The notes under the pieces were generated by a model. The model saw only the letters and a program-made list of their open reading frames with translations, did not search any database and was not told the DNA's origin. Of a DNA stretch of 64,000 bases, positions 46,405-58,500 are shown piece after piece. The stretch lies in NCBI GenBank assembly GCA_013399875.1, contig VXAZ01007995.1:3965333-4029332 (forward strand). Reading direction: 5' to 3'. Position numbers and translations under genes: made by a program. The DNA comes from Gymnorhina tibicen. Its lineage: Eukaryota; Chordata; Aves; Passeriformes; Artamidae. Position 1 is the stretch's first letter. Every line of letters begins with the position of its first letter.

Positions 46405-46590
46405 TCCAATGTCAAGCACTGGAACAGGCTGCCCAGGGAAGCGGCTGAGTCACCAAACCTGGAGGCACTTATGAGATGTGTAGATGTAGCACTTAAAGAC
46501 GTGGTTTAGTGGTGTACTTGGCAGTGCTGGGTTAGGGCTTGGAGTCAGGGACACAAGAGGTCCTTTCCAACCCAAATGATTCCGTGGCTC
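46405..46590 (+). mobile_element. CR1 LINE 3' fragment
   Basis: Contains AAGCACTGGAACAGGCTGCC, GCGGCTGAGTCACCAAACC, CTGGAGGCACTTATGAG, GTAGATGTAGCACTTAAAG, TGGTTTAGTGGTGTACTTGG and, at the end, GTCCTTTCCAACCCAAATGA. These are consecutive blocks of the CR1 3' region in sense orientation. It is truncated at the 5' side, as is usual for CR1. Confidence 0.9.
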
Positions 46591-46599
46591 TCCTCGAAA

Positions 46600-47925
46600 G
46601 CGCAGGCAGCCTGCCACACTTGAGGCGCGGTCCTGGCCACAACAAATCCTGGCAGCAGCAGAGATGACAATTTGCAAGATCGAGTTCTGCTGGGATGTTC
46701 TCCTCAGCAAAAACAACCTGGCCCCGATGCATCAACAGCAGAACTCCCAGCGTTTTGTAGCAGCACTTAAAACCACCTGAAACCAAAGCGTTGCTCCCCA
46801 CAAAAGCTCTGGGTGTCTCACCACCCAAATAGCCCGAAAAGGGCTTTCTGCTCCGTACAGTACTCCAAGTTCAGAACACATAACACAGGGTTTAGGACGC
46901 AAAAGTCTCCGAGTAGGAGATTCCTGCCAGGCCAGCAGCTCAATCCTGCTCTCTGGTGGCTACACCCGAAAGGCGAAATGCATCCAGCACCAATTTCTCC
47001 TCAGTGCAGCAAGAAATGCTCACCTGATGTTCCTCCTGGACCGGAAATGCTCTTTGCTCTTTATTCATTTAGCTCAAGGTTCAGCTCAGAAAGCAGCTGT
47101 GCAGAAGGAGATGGAGATCACGGAAGGTTTTACATTCCCTGCTTGAGCAGAGCATGAGTCCGTCACTGCAGGGGGCCCATGGGCTCCGTAAAGGGGCTGA
47201 AACCCATCACACTTCTTTTAAAAGCCCTTCCAAAGCCTTTGTATCATGGACAGCATCCTGCTGCTCTGCACGCATTGCCCACAATCCCTGCAACAGCCCT
47301 CCTGCAATGCCCCAGCCTGTAAACCCCCGGTATCACGTCTCCCTTGAAGGGCCACCCTTGAAGGGCGTGGAGCAAGCTGGGGGACACTTCTTCTGAATTT
47401 CCTCACCCCACCTCTGCTGAGACGTGCCTGTGCTCCCAGCGCCACAGAACAGCAGCACAATGGGCTCTCCCAAAGCACATGGCATGAGCAGATGTCCCTT
47501 GGGGACAACACCTCTGCCATTCCCACCACCACCATCAGTCACCCAGGGCTGGGCAATCAGTGCCTGTAACCCCAGAATCGGGTTTATCAATTCATCACAC
47601 CATGAGGCAGCATCCTACAAAGACTGGACTCATCCTTTGATATTCTGAGGAGCATTCAACCATCTTCTCCATACTGGCTTCGCCCTGTAAAGTTTTAAGC
47701 AGAGATTACCCCCACTTTTCACTCTGTAATGCACAATAAAGAAAAAGGATGGGTGAAACTTGTCCCCCTGCTCATCAGCTTTGCTGCCCTGGCTCTGCTC
47801 CCCACTGCCCGAGCTGCTCAGTGTGTAAGTGTATGTAAATCTGTGGCAGTACACACAACACCCCCATCTCCTGCTCTCCTCCTCTGAGCAGACAGAGTAA
47901 TTACAGTGCAGCAGTGCCAGCACAA
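46600..47925. other. Gene desert, part 5
   Basis: No gene or repeat was recognised; GC-moderate with no coding-like frame. Confidence 0.6.
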
Positions 47926-47929
47926 GGCA

Positions 47930-48112
47930 TTTCTGCTGATGAATGCACTCAATCTAAGCACAGTTTTATGTATCATTAATTCCTTTAGCGTTCAAAAAAA
48001 TAACTTTTTTGATGGCAGATAATACTGTAATCACTCACAATTGCCAATAAAATTATCTTCATTGAGCTGTGTAAAACAACTAGAGGAGTAATTTTACTCA
48101 CTTTAAATTCCT
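47930..48112. promoter_or_regulatory. Candidate conserved non-coding element
   Basis: AT-rich segment with TATCATTAATTCC, GATAATACTGTAATCACTC, AATTGCCAATAAAATTATC and GGAGTAATTTTACTC. It has a high density of TAAT/ATTA cores, no repeat signature and no coding frame. Enhancer function is inferred. Confidence 0.35.
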
Positions 48113-48189
48113 TTCTTTTTTTTTCTTATTTATTTTTTATTGCAAAGCTGTTTGGACTCAGATCGCTGTAACACAAACACTGCTAGAAG

Positions 48190-49712
48190 TAAGTCCCCAC
48201 TCCGTCATTTATATAGAAAGGAGCTTTTCAGAGGCCACTGCTTAAGGTGTCTTCAGCAATCCTAGGGGTCTCCCAAGGGATCCCACCCTAGGGATCCCTG
48301 CTTGGATGTCTCCTCAGCTTTTCCTTCAAGCTACCAAGGAACAGCTGCTAAATACACAAGGAGCAAGAGAGTTTGTGCAAGTGCAAGTTGTGGTCCTCTT
48401 CCAGGGCAACTCCTCCTCCACTCTGCTGGTGGAGAAAACATGTGAGCACCTCCTAATCTCTTTCAGAACAGAGTCCACAAAGCTGGCACAAACCATGTGT
48501 TCAAACTGATTATGGGAACTCACATACTCCAGCTGGAAGCAGATTTGGGATCAACCAGCCCTCTCACTGACAGAGCCCTGGGGCACAGGCAGTGAGGAGG
48601 ACAAGCATCTTTTCAAGGCAGAAGTGACTACAAAGTGAACAATAAAAGCGTCAACAAGTGAGTTACTTAAAACCTGCAGTTCTCTTGCAGGAACGAAAGA
48701 GATCACTCCCACGTGGCACTGCCTCTTGCCCAAGCTGCTGAACAACTTTCTAGCAGGGGTTGAACTCCAGCTCTGAGAGGAGTTGCTTTGCCTTCTTGCA
48801 GACCATTGACTAACTCCACTTGAGAGTCAAGAACCTACAAGGAGAGGAGAAACGAAGCAAGAAGGACTGCTGGCAGTTGTAAATGTAGCTTGGATCTTCT
48901 TCCAGAGAGACAGATCCCAGGAAGCAGGTGACTGGCAGTTGGTGGCAGGAGCAGGTTGTTAATCTCTGGGAAACAGTCTAAAAGCAGTGAGGTGAAATGG
49001 AAGAACAGAAGTGTAAAATTCCTGTGTGAATAGTGAACAATCTCTTATTTCCTCCTTGGAAACAAGGAGAGTAAATTAAATCAGCTGTGGGAGGCCAACA
49101 GGAGATGCTTCTTCCCTACAGCACACGGATAAAGCATCCTGTTCCAGGATGCTGGGAGTGCCAGAATCGGATTGTTTCACACAAGAAATACCTGTGTGAC
49201 CACACAGCTATTAGTCACTCCTAACAACCTAACCTCTGGCTTCAGGAGCCACGGCATTCCTCACGCCAGGAGACAACACTAAGGAAAACACCGCTGTGTG
49301 TTTGCCGTGCTCTTGGCACTGCTCCGGTGTCAGGTGCACAGGAACTAGCTGGTCCTTCAGCCCCAGCCTGTCTGGCTGACCATGACCACGTGATCTGTCA
49401 CAGATAGAAGAAGATGACAACTTTGTGCCCCTCCTTTGGTAACTGCAGGGTTGCAGCATCTCTGGGGTGTGGTGGCACCCACACAGTCACAGCTCTGTGG
49501 ACATGGGGAGGTGTACAAGCAATGGGGAAAGAAGCCTTCACAGATCCAGCAGACTCTTTCAGCCTCCCTTAGCCATAGGCTTCAGCCCTGCCAGGCAGTG
49601 GAGGAGGAGCAGGAGTAGGATCAATCCTCAATTCCAGCACTCCAAGATTCAAACCCATTCACAGTAGCATATGGGCAGCCCTAAGGACATAACAGCACGA
49701 AAGTGCTCATCT
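48190..49712. other. Gene desert, part 6
   Basis: Non-coding DNA with no recognised gene. It ends at the 3' flank of the retroviral LTR. Confidence 0.55.
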
Positions 49713-49718
49713 GGCGGG

Positions 49719-50071
49719 TGTCAAGTGGCGGTCTGCGATGGAAGAGACGGGGCAGATTGCTTGGATGCAATAAGCTGATTTTATTGATACAGAGCTGAGC
49801 ATTTATACCTTTTCAGCAGTTATTAAAACAAATCCTTATCTAAGCAGTAATCACCATAACTTCTGTATCTGTGTTTCTTAGTAACATTGCAAAATTAGAA
49901 GCTAGCACTAACCAACACAGGTACATACCAAACATGCCTCTCCCCTATGCTGTGTATTTGGTGGTAGGCTGCACTGCCTGCCACGGTTTGCATCCTAGCA
50001 GCGTTACCACGTTCACTTCTGTCATGAGTTCAGCAGTGCTCTCACTTCTGCTCTCTAACTGTATCTCCACA
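49719..50071 (-). mobile_element. Endogenous retrovirus LTR (3' LTR, minus strand)
   Basis: About 353 bases. Read on the minus strand it starts TGTGGAGATAC directly after a purine-rich tract (50,072-50,086), has a TATA box (TATAAAT, plus positions 49,801-49,807), a poly(A) signal AATAAA (49,780-49,785) and ends in CACTTGACA. The TG...CA ends fit an LTR. The inner boundary is well placed; the outer one at 49,719 is the best fit. No 5' LTR or target-site duplication was identified. Confidence 0.75.
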
Positions 50072-50493
50072 TCTCCTCCTTTCTTATCTACGAGTAAAAT
50101 CTTTTTCATTGACTTTTTCATTGACTTATTAATCAGTCTCTGGACACACTGTAAAACACATGGTAAGAAAATCATCATAAGCAGCAATATAGCTAAAATA
50201 TAAATTCCTGTTTTAGCTAAATGCTTGAGCCAACCAGTAAGTCCCCATCTTCCGAGTATGTTTCCAAGCCAGTTGTTATCACTTGCAACTCTCAATTCGG
50301 TGACACTATCTCGAAGGGTTTGTATGTTAGCATGAAGAGACAAAGAGTGATCAGACACACCAGTGCCCCAAAGGGACATCAGGACATCACTTGCCCCACA
50401 AGCCAGCACTGGGCCCCCAGCCCCTGGGGAACAAGACCAGACCCATTTTACCTCACTTAGCCAGTCCCAGGCACATCCTCCTGGACAGAGCAT
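49945..50493 (-). pseudogene. Endogenous retrovirus env remnant (transmembrane subunit C-terminal part)
   Basis: Open minus-strand frame of 182 codons. It has a pre-membrane region with NNWLG and GWLKHL, a hydrophobic membrane anchor of about 24 residues (ILAILLLMMIFLPCVLQC), then a basic cytoplasmic tail. The tail reads through the purine tract (DKKGGD) into the LTR, an overlap common in retroviral env genes. The surface subunit, the fusion peptide, gag and pol are absent, so this is a 3' remnant that cannot make virus. The part above about 50,360 fits less well and may be host DNA. The family looks like an avian alpha/beta-type ERV, but the exact group cannot be given. Confidence 0.7.
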
Positions 50494-50499
50494 CCCCAG

Positions 50500-52189
50500 C
50501 CACCACCTGCATATGCTGGAGCTCCCCGTCCTGCGTCATCTGCTGGCCCATCTCTGCTGGCAGCTGGGCCACAGCACAGACCTGCTGCGTTTTGGGATTT
50601 CCCATGCCCTAAGTTAACCTCCTGGAGCTGGCTGGCCCCAGTAGAGACCCAAGCCTTACCACCGTCCTGCCTGATGCTTCAACCCAACTTATTAACCCCC
50701 ATACACTTCCCTGGGAAAGGGGAGAAGGAGAGTCTCCAGCAGCAGCTCCTGGAAGTGCAGGTGCTCCAGGCATAACTCTCCTACTTTGTTTTCTTCCCTT
50801 TCACAAACTGAACTGCAGAAGTTGAAAAATGTTCCTGCATGAGAGATTTTAAGCAGGATTTAAATTAGGCGGAAGAAGGCTGGAGAAGTAATTTTGTCTT
50901 CCACAAGAACTAGTTGCAATTTCTGTCTCTCCAAAGTTCCCCACCTTTCTTGTTCTCATGTCGAAGGACCTCAGTGTACATGGTTTTACAGCTTGCAAGG
51001 GAACAGCCACTTTTTGGCATTGTGCTGCCATGGTGTGAGATGAGTATAGGAGCCTGGAGCCTCCAGGGTGAGAAAGGAGGAAAGGGGAGATAAGGATCAC
51101 AAACAGCGTATGCTCTGCCAGCCTTGAGCTCATTACATCCTCTTGACTCATGGGAAGAGCACTCCTGCCAACCTGCTCCTCTCTTGTGACTAGACTGCAG
51201 TGCCCCTGGGAGTTTGCAATCTTGTATAACTCTCTGAGCCTCACAGCCTGAAAAAGGGCAGGGAGGGGGAAGGAAAAAAAGAAGTAAAAGAAAAAAAAAC
51301 TGCTGGGAAAACTTCTGTTCTTGCACGTGATTTCCTTGACGCAGATAACGGGCAGCTGCATATCCTCAGAGCAAGAAGGCCATCGAGTTCATGGAGGGCT
51401 GAGTATTTTTGAGGCTTCAACACCCTTCAGCAAAGAGCCCCAGGACACGGAGTACATCCAGCAAACCTCAGGACATTGTGGATGCACAGCACAGCAGCTC
51501 CCTCTGAGGGTGCTGCCAGAGTAGCCCTGAGATCCTGAAGACTGAAATAAATAAAGCCAGTGGCCCAAGCAATAATGCCAGGAAAATCGAGTCTGTGTGC
51601 GTCTAGCTCCACCACATTTTCTAGCTCAGCATCTGCCCAGGGGTAGCTTAGGAACAGCACATTCTGCTGGGAAGTGACAAAACATCGCAGATCCTTCCCA
51701 ACAGGTTTTTCACAATCCTATGGACAGTATCTAAACTGGATAGCTTGAAATGTTTTCTGGCAAGCTTTTGGAAGTGGTGGAGGGGTTTTTTTTAAGGACA
51801 GACCCCTTGTGGGGCTGGTGATGGAGAAATTATTTTGGAGTTTCCCTCAAAACGGAGTGCAAGGCCGCAGAAAGCAGGGATGCCAGATACCGCTGTTAGA
51901 AGCCGCGGCACTTTGCACAGCACAGGCACACCCATGCTCTGCCAGTGACAAGTGAACTCCGCTGGGCACAGCCTGCGACATTTATTGTTTCTTTTTCCCA
52001 CACAGGCGCGTGGCTCCAGGAAATGCAACGGAGTCGGGTACCTTTGGGACTCCTCTCCCGTGCTGCCTTGATCCTCCATGCCAAGACTGTTCCCAGAGGG
52101 GCTGAAAAATTACGGGGAGATCAAAGCCTCCCTCGGCGAACGGCAAAACAAATAAACCTTATCAGATAGAGACCACCCAGCACAGGGAG
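50500..52189. other. Non-coding DNA between the retroviral remnant and FAAH
   Basis: No gene was recognised. CpG content rises from about 52,190 toward the FAAH promoter. Confidence 0.6.
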
Positions 52190-52560
52190 GGGCGAGCTGT
52201 CATCCAGCAGCTTTTCCTGCTCCCGGACCTCCCCCTCCCTGCCCGCGCTGCGCTCGCACGGCAGCAAATCGGTTAAAACCCTGTCCGGCTCGGAATCCCG
52301 CCCAGGTTTTGCCTCGCTCTCCCCGCGGGCGGCGGGCGGGTGCCCTTGGCCGTGCCGAGCCGGGCGGGGCGGGCGGAGCGGAGCGGGGTGCGGGCGGCTC
52401 GGGGTGCCGCTGCCGNGCGATGGCGGCGGCGCCGGGCGCTCTGGAGGAAGGTGGCGGAGGCGCAGGAGCGGCAGGAGCGCAGCCTGGTGCGGATGGAGGC
52501 GGTGGCGCGGCGCTTTCGGGAGCAGGTGAGCGCCGGCAGCCGCGGCCCCCGGTCTATCCC
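52190..52560 (+). promoter_or_regulatory. FAAH: CpG island over FAAH exon 1
   Basis: Dense CpG and GC boxes (GGGCGGGGCGGGCGG near 52,362) around the first FAAH coding exon, a typical housekeeping-type promoter. A single ambiguous base lies at 52,416. There is no clear TATA box. Confidence 0.7.
52418..52525 (+). CDS. FAAH: FAAH coding exon 1 (partial)
   Basis: Thirty-six supported codons ending VRMEAVARRFREQ, which align without gaps to the last 36 codons of exon 1 of the downstream paralogue (13 identities, including the Arg/Lys-Trp pair that follows the membrane helix). The donor is GTGAGC. The ATG at 52,420 is in another frame and gives a Gly/Ala-rich product unlike FAAH, so it was not used. 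Confidence 0.75.
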
Positions 52561-55500
52561 CTGGGCCCCCTCCCCATCGCCTACCCCGTGCCGCCCTCCC
52601 TGCGAGGGGCAGCTGCTCGCCCGGCTGTCAGGTGCTCCCCCGGTTTCTTATATGGACCCACGGGGATTTAGAGTTATTATTTTCCCTGTCTAAGTCAGTG
52701 CGTGCGTGTACCCCTCAGCATCGCAGCGATCGCCGCTGTCGCAGGGATGGGGAGGAAACGCCGTCTGGGGCAGCGGGAGAGAACCCGTTATCCCGATAAC
52801 AGTCACAGGCAGCGAGGGGGGGAAAATCCCTGTCTGAAAGCTCCCTGCCCCGTCGCCGTGGTGGGAGGCTGAGGCTGGTTGAGAAGGCAGCAGGTAGAGA
52901 GGACAGGCGATGTGTTATCAGCAGAGGCCAAAGTGCAGCCGCGGCTGCAGGCAGGGATACGATGGTGCCCCGCCATCCTGGCCGGCAGCCTGGCCTCGGG
53001 CTGGAGCACACTCCCTCAGGTTCAGAGTCCAGCTGGAGGCGTGAGGTTTGATGTGTTTTTTATGGTGTTTAGTAGGTGAGGAAACCTCTGCTGACCCAAA
53101 AATGACTAGCCCAGGGGCTCTCTGGTTATTGCACTTCCCTGTGCAAATATCTTGGTGGTGGGAGGAGAAGAGCTGGCTCCAGTTCTGGTCTCATTCCTTG
53201 ATGGAACAATGTTTATAACCATGACACCAACTCCCACTGTAATTCAGCAAGAGCATTGCATTAAGCTGTTCCCCCAGGCCTGGCCATGACCTGTCTGAAC
53301 TAGGCTGCGTGAAAGGCTTTATTTTAATCAGCAGGAGCTTGGTGTGACTGGTCTGAACAGGAAGAAAGGCTGAGAAAGCCTGGGCTAGTACTTGCCCTCA
53401 GGGTTTCACACTGTGCTCACTGGTGTCAGGTAGAGCAGGATGTGGTCTTGAGGCAGATACCACCTTCAGCGACTAAATGGCAGATATTTTTTGGGTGAGT
53501 TACAGAGGGGACCAAGGAGAATGGAGAAAGCCATCAGCTGAAGTAGAGGTGTGACATTGCCTGTTCAACCTTTCCTGCAGCATCCTTCCGTGAACGTGGT
53601 CTCCATCCTCTCTCTGCCATTGCCGGAGCTCTCCAAGAAACTCCGGGATGGCTCCCTCCCTCCGGACCACGTCTTCTATGCCTACGTGGGCAAGGTGAGG
53701 GGCAGGGGTGGTGGGGCAGCATCTCACCCACGGCAGGGCTGACTTTTTTTGGGAGGAGCCCAGTACAAGGTTCAAATCTGGCTCAAATGCTGCTGAGCTG
53801 TCACTGCTCATTGATACACAATGGGCCCTTGTGTGGTTTTCTGTGAGTGGTTAGATAGCTGGGCATCTGGCTGCCATAGCTCTCGGCTTGGTTTGGAGGA
53901 AGAAGGACCAGCAAGCAGCATCTGCAGAGCCCATGCTTTCCTGGGGGAGCCCACACCTTCCCTAGGGCAGGTATACCTGTGGGGAAGTTGCAGAGTGCTG
54001 CTGTTGTCTCCCCTCCATCTCCAAATGGGTTGTTAAACCTCAAAAAGTCAGTGTTCATGGTCATTCTCTACTTTTGCCCTAATGTTCTGATCACTTCCTG
54101 GGTTCCCTCTTTGGGATTATCATTTATGCCACCCCAGAAACTCAAACAAGGAAATAGTCCGTGGTATTCATCTGAGCTGAGTGGCTCCCATCATCACACA
54201 CAGGCTGGTGCTGTGGCCCCGCTGTGCCCAGAAGTATTCTTGGAGTTTGGCATGAAAATGGCTTGCAAAGCAGCAGGAAGGGCTGCCCTGATACCAGCTG
54301 CTTAGATGGGGAGGTGGAAAAGGGGGAAGAGGCAGGTGTCCTTGGCAGAACAGAGGTCACTGTGCAGGGCCACAGGCTGTGACTCACCTGTGGGCTTGGC
54401 CTGCTTTCCCCAAGGCCCTCCAAATCGCCACGGAAACCAACTGCATCACGGAGTTTCTGCAGGAAAGCGAGTCTCAGCTCCGGAAAGCCAAGCTGATGGA
54501 GAAGCAAGGTCTGCTCTATGGGGTGCCAGTCAGCATCAAGGACTCCATCGACTGCCAGGTACCGCCAGCACAATTCCGCACGTATCCTAAAATCCCTGTG
54601 GGTTGAAGTTTGGTGGCAGGGGGAGCTTTGACCTCAGCACCTGGCTTGACTTTGTCCTAGCTGATGTGGGATGGGCTGCCCGGGCAGGGGAGGGGCTTTG
54701 CTGCGTGTCTCCCATGTGCGCCAACAAAGGGTGTTCAGATTTGCCATCAACACACCTCCAACGTGTGTGTGATGGGTGGGTTGTTGGAGGTACATGTGTG
54801 CGCTTAAATGTATAGATAAAGGTACTGGGGCAGGGAGAATTGCAGTCCTCCGTCTGAAAACCTCATTGTCCTGTGTTCCCAGGGTCATGATTCCACGTTG
54901 GGGTTCATAAAAAACATCAATAAACCCGCAGCAGAGGACAGTGTGGTGGTGCAGGTGCTCAAGAGACAGGGGGCAATTCCATTTGTCAAAACCAATGTTC
55001 CCCAGTCTCTCATCAGGTAGGTGGGTGCTCCATTCCCTCAGCATAGCAGCAGTGCTCCCTTCCTCTTCTCAAGGGAGGGTTTCTATCTGGTCTCATTCTC
55101 ATTTCCCACTTCTTTTTATATAACAACACCTGCTCCCCGTTCTTTGTGTCTATAAGCGTCACTTAAAAAAGTAAACACATTTACACTGAGGATGAAAATT
55201 AACTCTAGTTCCATATGAAATAAAGAAGCAGAAGAGGAGGAGGAGAGGAGAGAAACTGTTGCCCTTCTGTTCTGTGCTGGGTGTTTTTAAACCACTTTTC
55301 TTTTTATCTTTTTTTAAATTAACATCTCAGAGATGATCCCATTAACTCTAGAGCACAAACACATATTCATGGAAGGGGAAACTAGTTAAGCTAATGGCCT
55401 CAAATTATTCTGCCCCCAAACCTCCTGCTCTGTCTGGCAAGACCGCTCTTGGTGTCATCGATAATGTGGTGAGCTCACGTGTGCTCTGCTGGACAGATAC

Positions 55501-58500
55501 CCTTGTAATGTCCCTGTGTCCTGCTGAGTGAGCTCTGACAAAGCTCCTCTCTGGGTGACCATTGCCCAAACCCTACGAAATTCCTTCCTTAAGGTGGTGT
55601 GGCAATGACCGACCGTAGTTCAAAAAAGCCACACGAAGAGGTTGCCCCAGGGATTATCAGATTTTGCACCAGCTTCTGGGGAAGCCCAGTGGCAAATATC
55701 TCCGCAGCTGGCGTTTGGCCTGTGCTCAAGCAGGGGCTCAGCTGTGGGTGACTGTGACACTCTAGACTACTTCAACAGGGAGGCTTTCCAGGAGGGTTGT
55801 GCTGCCAGAGGTTCTCTCTGGAATAGGTTTAATGACACTGAAATTAGCTGTTAGTGAGTCCAGAGCATGGGACCACCAGGAAAAGGCTCATGGTCTTCAC
55901 GACCACAGTAAATTATGTCGGTGTAACAACTAGTGAACTACCTGATTACCTTGTCAAGGTCTTTTTGTGACTTTTGTCATTGGGCTCCACAGCAGCAGAT
56001 ACCTGCGTTCCTCTTTTCAATCTCTCTCTCTCTCTCTCTCTCCAGCTATGACTGCAAGAACTTAATCTTTGGTCAGACGTGCAACCCTCTGCTCTACACC
56101 AGAACCCCCGGAGGCTCCTCTGGTGGAGAAGGAGCACTTGTGGGAGGCGGTGGGTCCATCTTGGGCATTGGGACAGATGTAGGAGGGAGCCTACGTTTTC
56201 CTGCTGCCTTCTGTGGGATCTGTGCAATCAAACCCACTGGGAACAGACTCAGGTACTGTGAGAAATGCAGCAATGTCTCTGGGTGACACCCACTCTACCA
56301 ACCACTGTGCTGGGATGCTCCTGCTCCTGTGGGCAAGGGAAACTTGGGAGGAACTGGGAAGGGCTCATATATCCCTCCTGCCTGGGCAATATCTGAGGCC
56401 TGTATGGGGGGAAGCATTGGTTCCCCCAGAAGGGAGGTGGGGGAACCTCTTCATCTGCATGCTGAGGGGATGGTTCTTCCTGACTGACAGGGCCTAAATC
56501 TATCAGGCCTAGGCTGAGTCGCTCGTGGGCTTCCCCTTGGCTCTTCCTTCTGCCAACCTTCACTTCTGCAGTTTTAATTAATACTTGCTACTGCTTAAAG
56601 CCTTTCCCTTCAATGAAACACTCAGCTGCTGTATTTTGTGTGTCTCTTTCCTTTACAGCAAAAGAGGAATAATGGCTGGAGTCGTTGGGCAGAAGGCAGG
56701 TAGGAGTTATGTCTGTCCCCCAGCAGCAGGGCAGGGGCAAGAAGGATACTCAGCTGGTTGTGGAGGACTTTCTCCATCACCTTTAGAGAGAAGCAGGTTC
56801 CCTTTCAGGGATTTTTTCAGAGATCTGCCCCCATACTGTGATTTCTGAGAAACTGAAATGCACATGAGCTGAGAGGAGCAGTTTGTGTAGCATAAACCAC
56901 AGCACAACCTGTTACCCACAGGGTGTGGCCTTGTCTGTCACTGCTTCGTGGGGGTGGGATTAGCAGTCAAAGGGAGTGTCTGATGTTGTCCTCGTGTCAT
57001 GATTAACAAACATTTTGTTTGTTTTTTTTTAAATCATGAAATGGAGACACCAGGGCACATATTAATGGATAACAGCTTTGGGTCCATAATGATGGACCTG
57101 CGGGTAGGAAGACGCTTGTGTGCCCAATTCTTAAAGAGGAACTGTTGCCAACACTAGACTAAGACAAAACAATGCCAAGAGGTCCTGGTTTTGCAGAACA
57201 TGCCCTTAAAAGACCCTCAGCCGTGAATGCTCTCTTGTGGTCTCTTCCAGTGGCTGCAGCAGTGGGACCACTGGCAAAAGACGTGGAGAGCCTGGCGCTG
57301 TGCCTGCGGGCACTCCTGAGCGAGGACATGTTCAGCCTGGACAGCACAGTGCCGCCTCTCCCCTTCAATGAAGAGGTACAGGACCTCCAGGGGGCCAGAG
57401 GTCTCTGGGGAGAGCTGAAAACACCTGGCCCGTGGGTGGGCGCGTGGGCGAGGCAAATGCTGCTTTCCAGGCTGGCCACGCGGCGTGGGTGTGCTGCTGG
57501 CTGTGCCGGCGCCCTTCCAGCCAGCATCTCCCGCTCCCCGCAGGTGTATTCCAGCACGAAACCCCTCCGCATAGGCTACTATGAAACCGATTTCTTCACC
57601 ATGCCCAGCCCGGCCATGAGACGCGCCGTCCGCGAGACCAAGCAGCTCCTGGAGGAGGCCGGGCACACGGTAGGGGCCTTGGGGCTGCTCAGACACGGGG
57701 GCAGGCCCGTCCTGTGTCTTTTGACTTCAGCAGTTGTTGCTCTAAGGGGAAACATTGTTTTCAGGGAAGGATGGAGGTTTTCCTGTGGGCTTGTCAGGAA
57801 ATCCTCAGCCCAGCTTGGCCCGTTTCAAGCCCTCAATGGCTTGTCCCAAACAGTGCCTGTGCCACTGATACCTTCCTCTGTCGTCCTTCCAGCTGGTGCC
57901 CTTTGAACTCACAAATGTGGACTACGTGATCTTTAACTACTGCGTCAGGGGAATGTTCGCAGATGGAGGCCGCTCCTTTGTCACGAAATTGTAAGTGTGG
58001 CCTGGAATGGTTTGGTGGGATTGGTGCCTCTCTGTAAAAATCCTCCCTAGGGTCTGGCTGGAATCTGGATACAGGCAGCAGATCTAGTGTATGCAGGTAG
58101 TGGCTGGTGGGCACGGGGGTGTGGGTTTAACATTAAGTGATTCAGCTGCATCTTGGTTCTCTTTGGGATCATTACCAGCCTTGGAAGGAGGCTGGGAGCT
58201 GATATCCTGTAAATGCTGTGAGAATCAAGTGTCGCCCAGCAGAATGGAGCAAACCTCTTTTTGTCACCTAGATAAGCCGTTCAGAGGGGTTGGCCTGGGA
58301 AAAGCTGATCTGCTGTTATTGCTCCCTACCACTGCTCAGCTAAACCCCCCTTTCCATTTCAGCAAAGGGGAGATGGAGAAAGGCAGCACGGGTCTGCTGT
58401 TCTGGCTGGCAAAGGCACCACACTGGCTGAAAACTCTCCTCTCCTGGATTGCCAAACCTTTCGTAAGGTCCATTTCTTTCTAGTGTAGACAGAGTTAAGC

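Noticed and set aside
52420..52671. Gly/Ala-rich open frame starting at the only ATG in FAAH exon 1
   Set aside because: It is out of frame with the conserved FAAH residues, ignores the GTGAGC donor at 52,526 and looks like GC-rich noise.
57172..57906. 244-codon + strand open frame read as one exon
   Set aside because: FAAH exons 7 and 8 are joined through an intron that happens to stay open; the mammalian-like protein requires splicing at 57,376 and 57,543.
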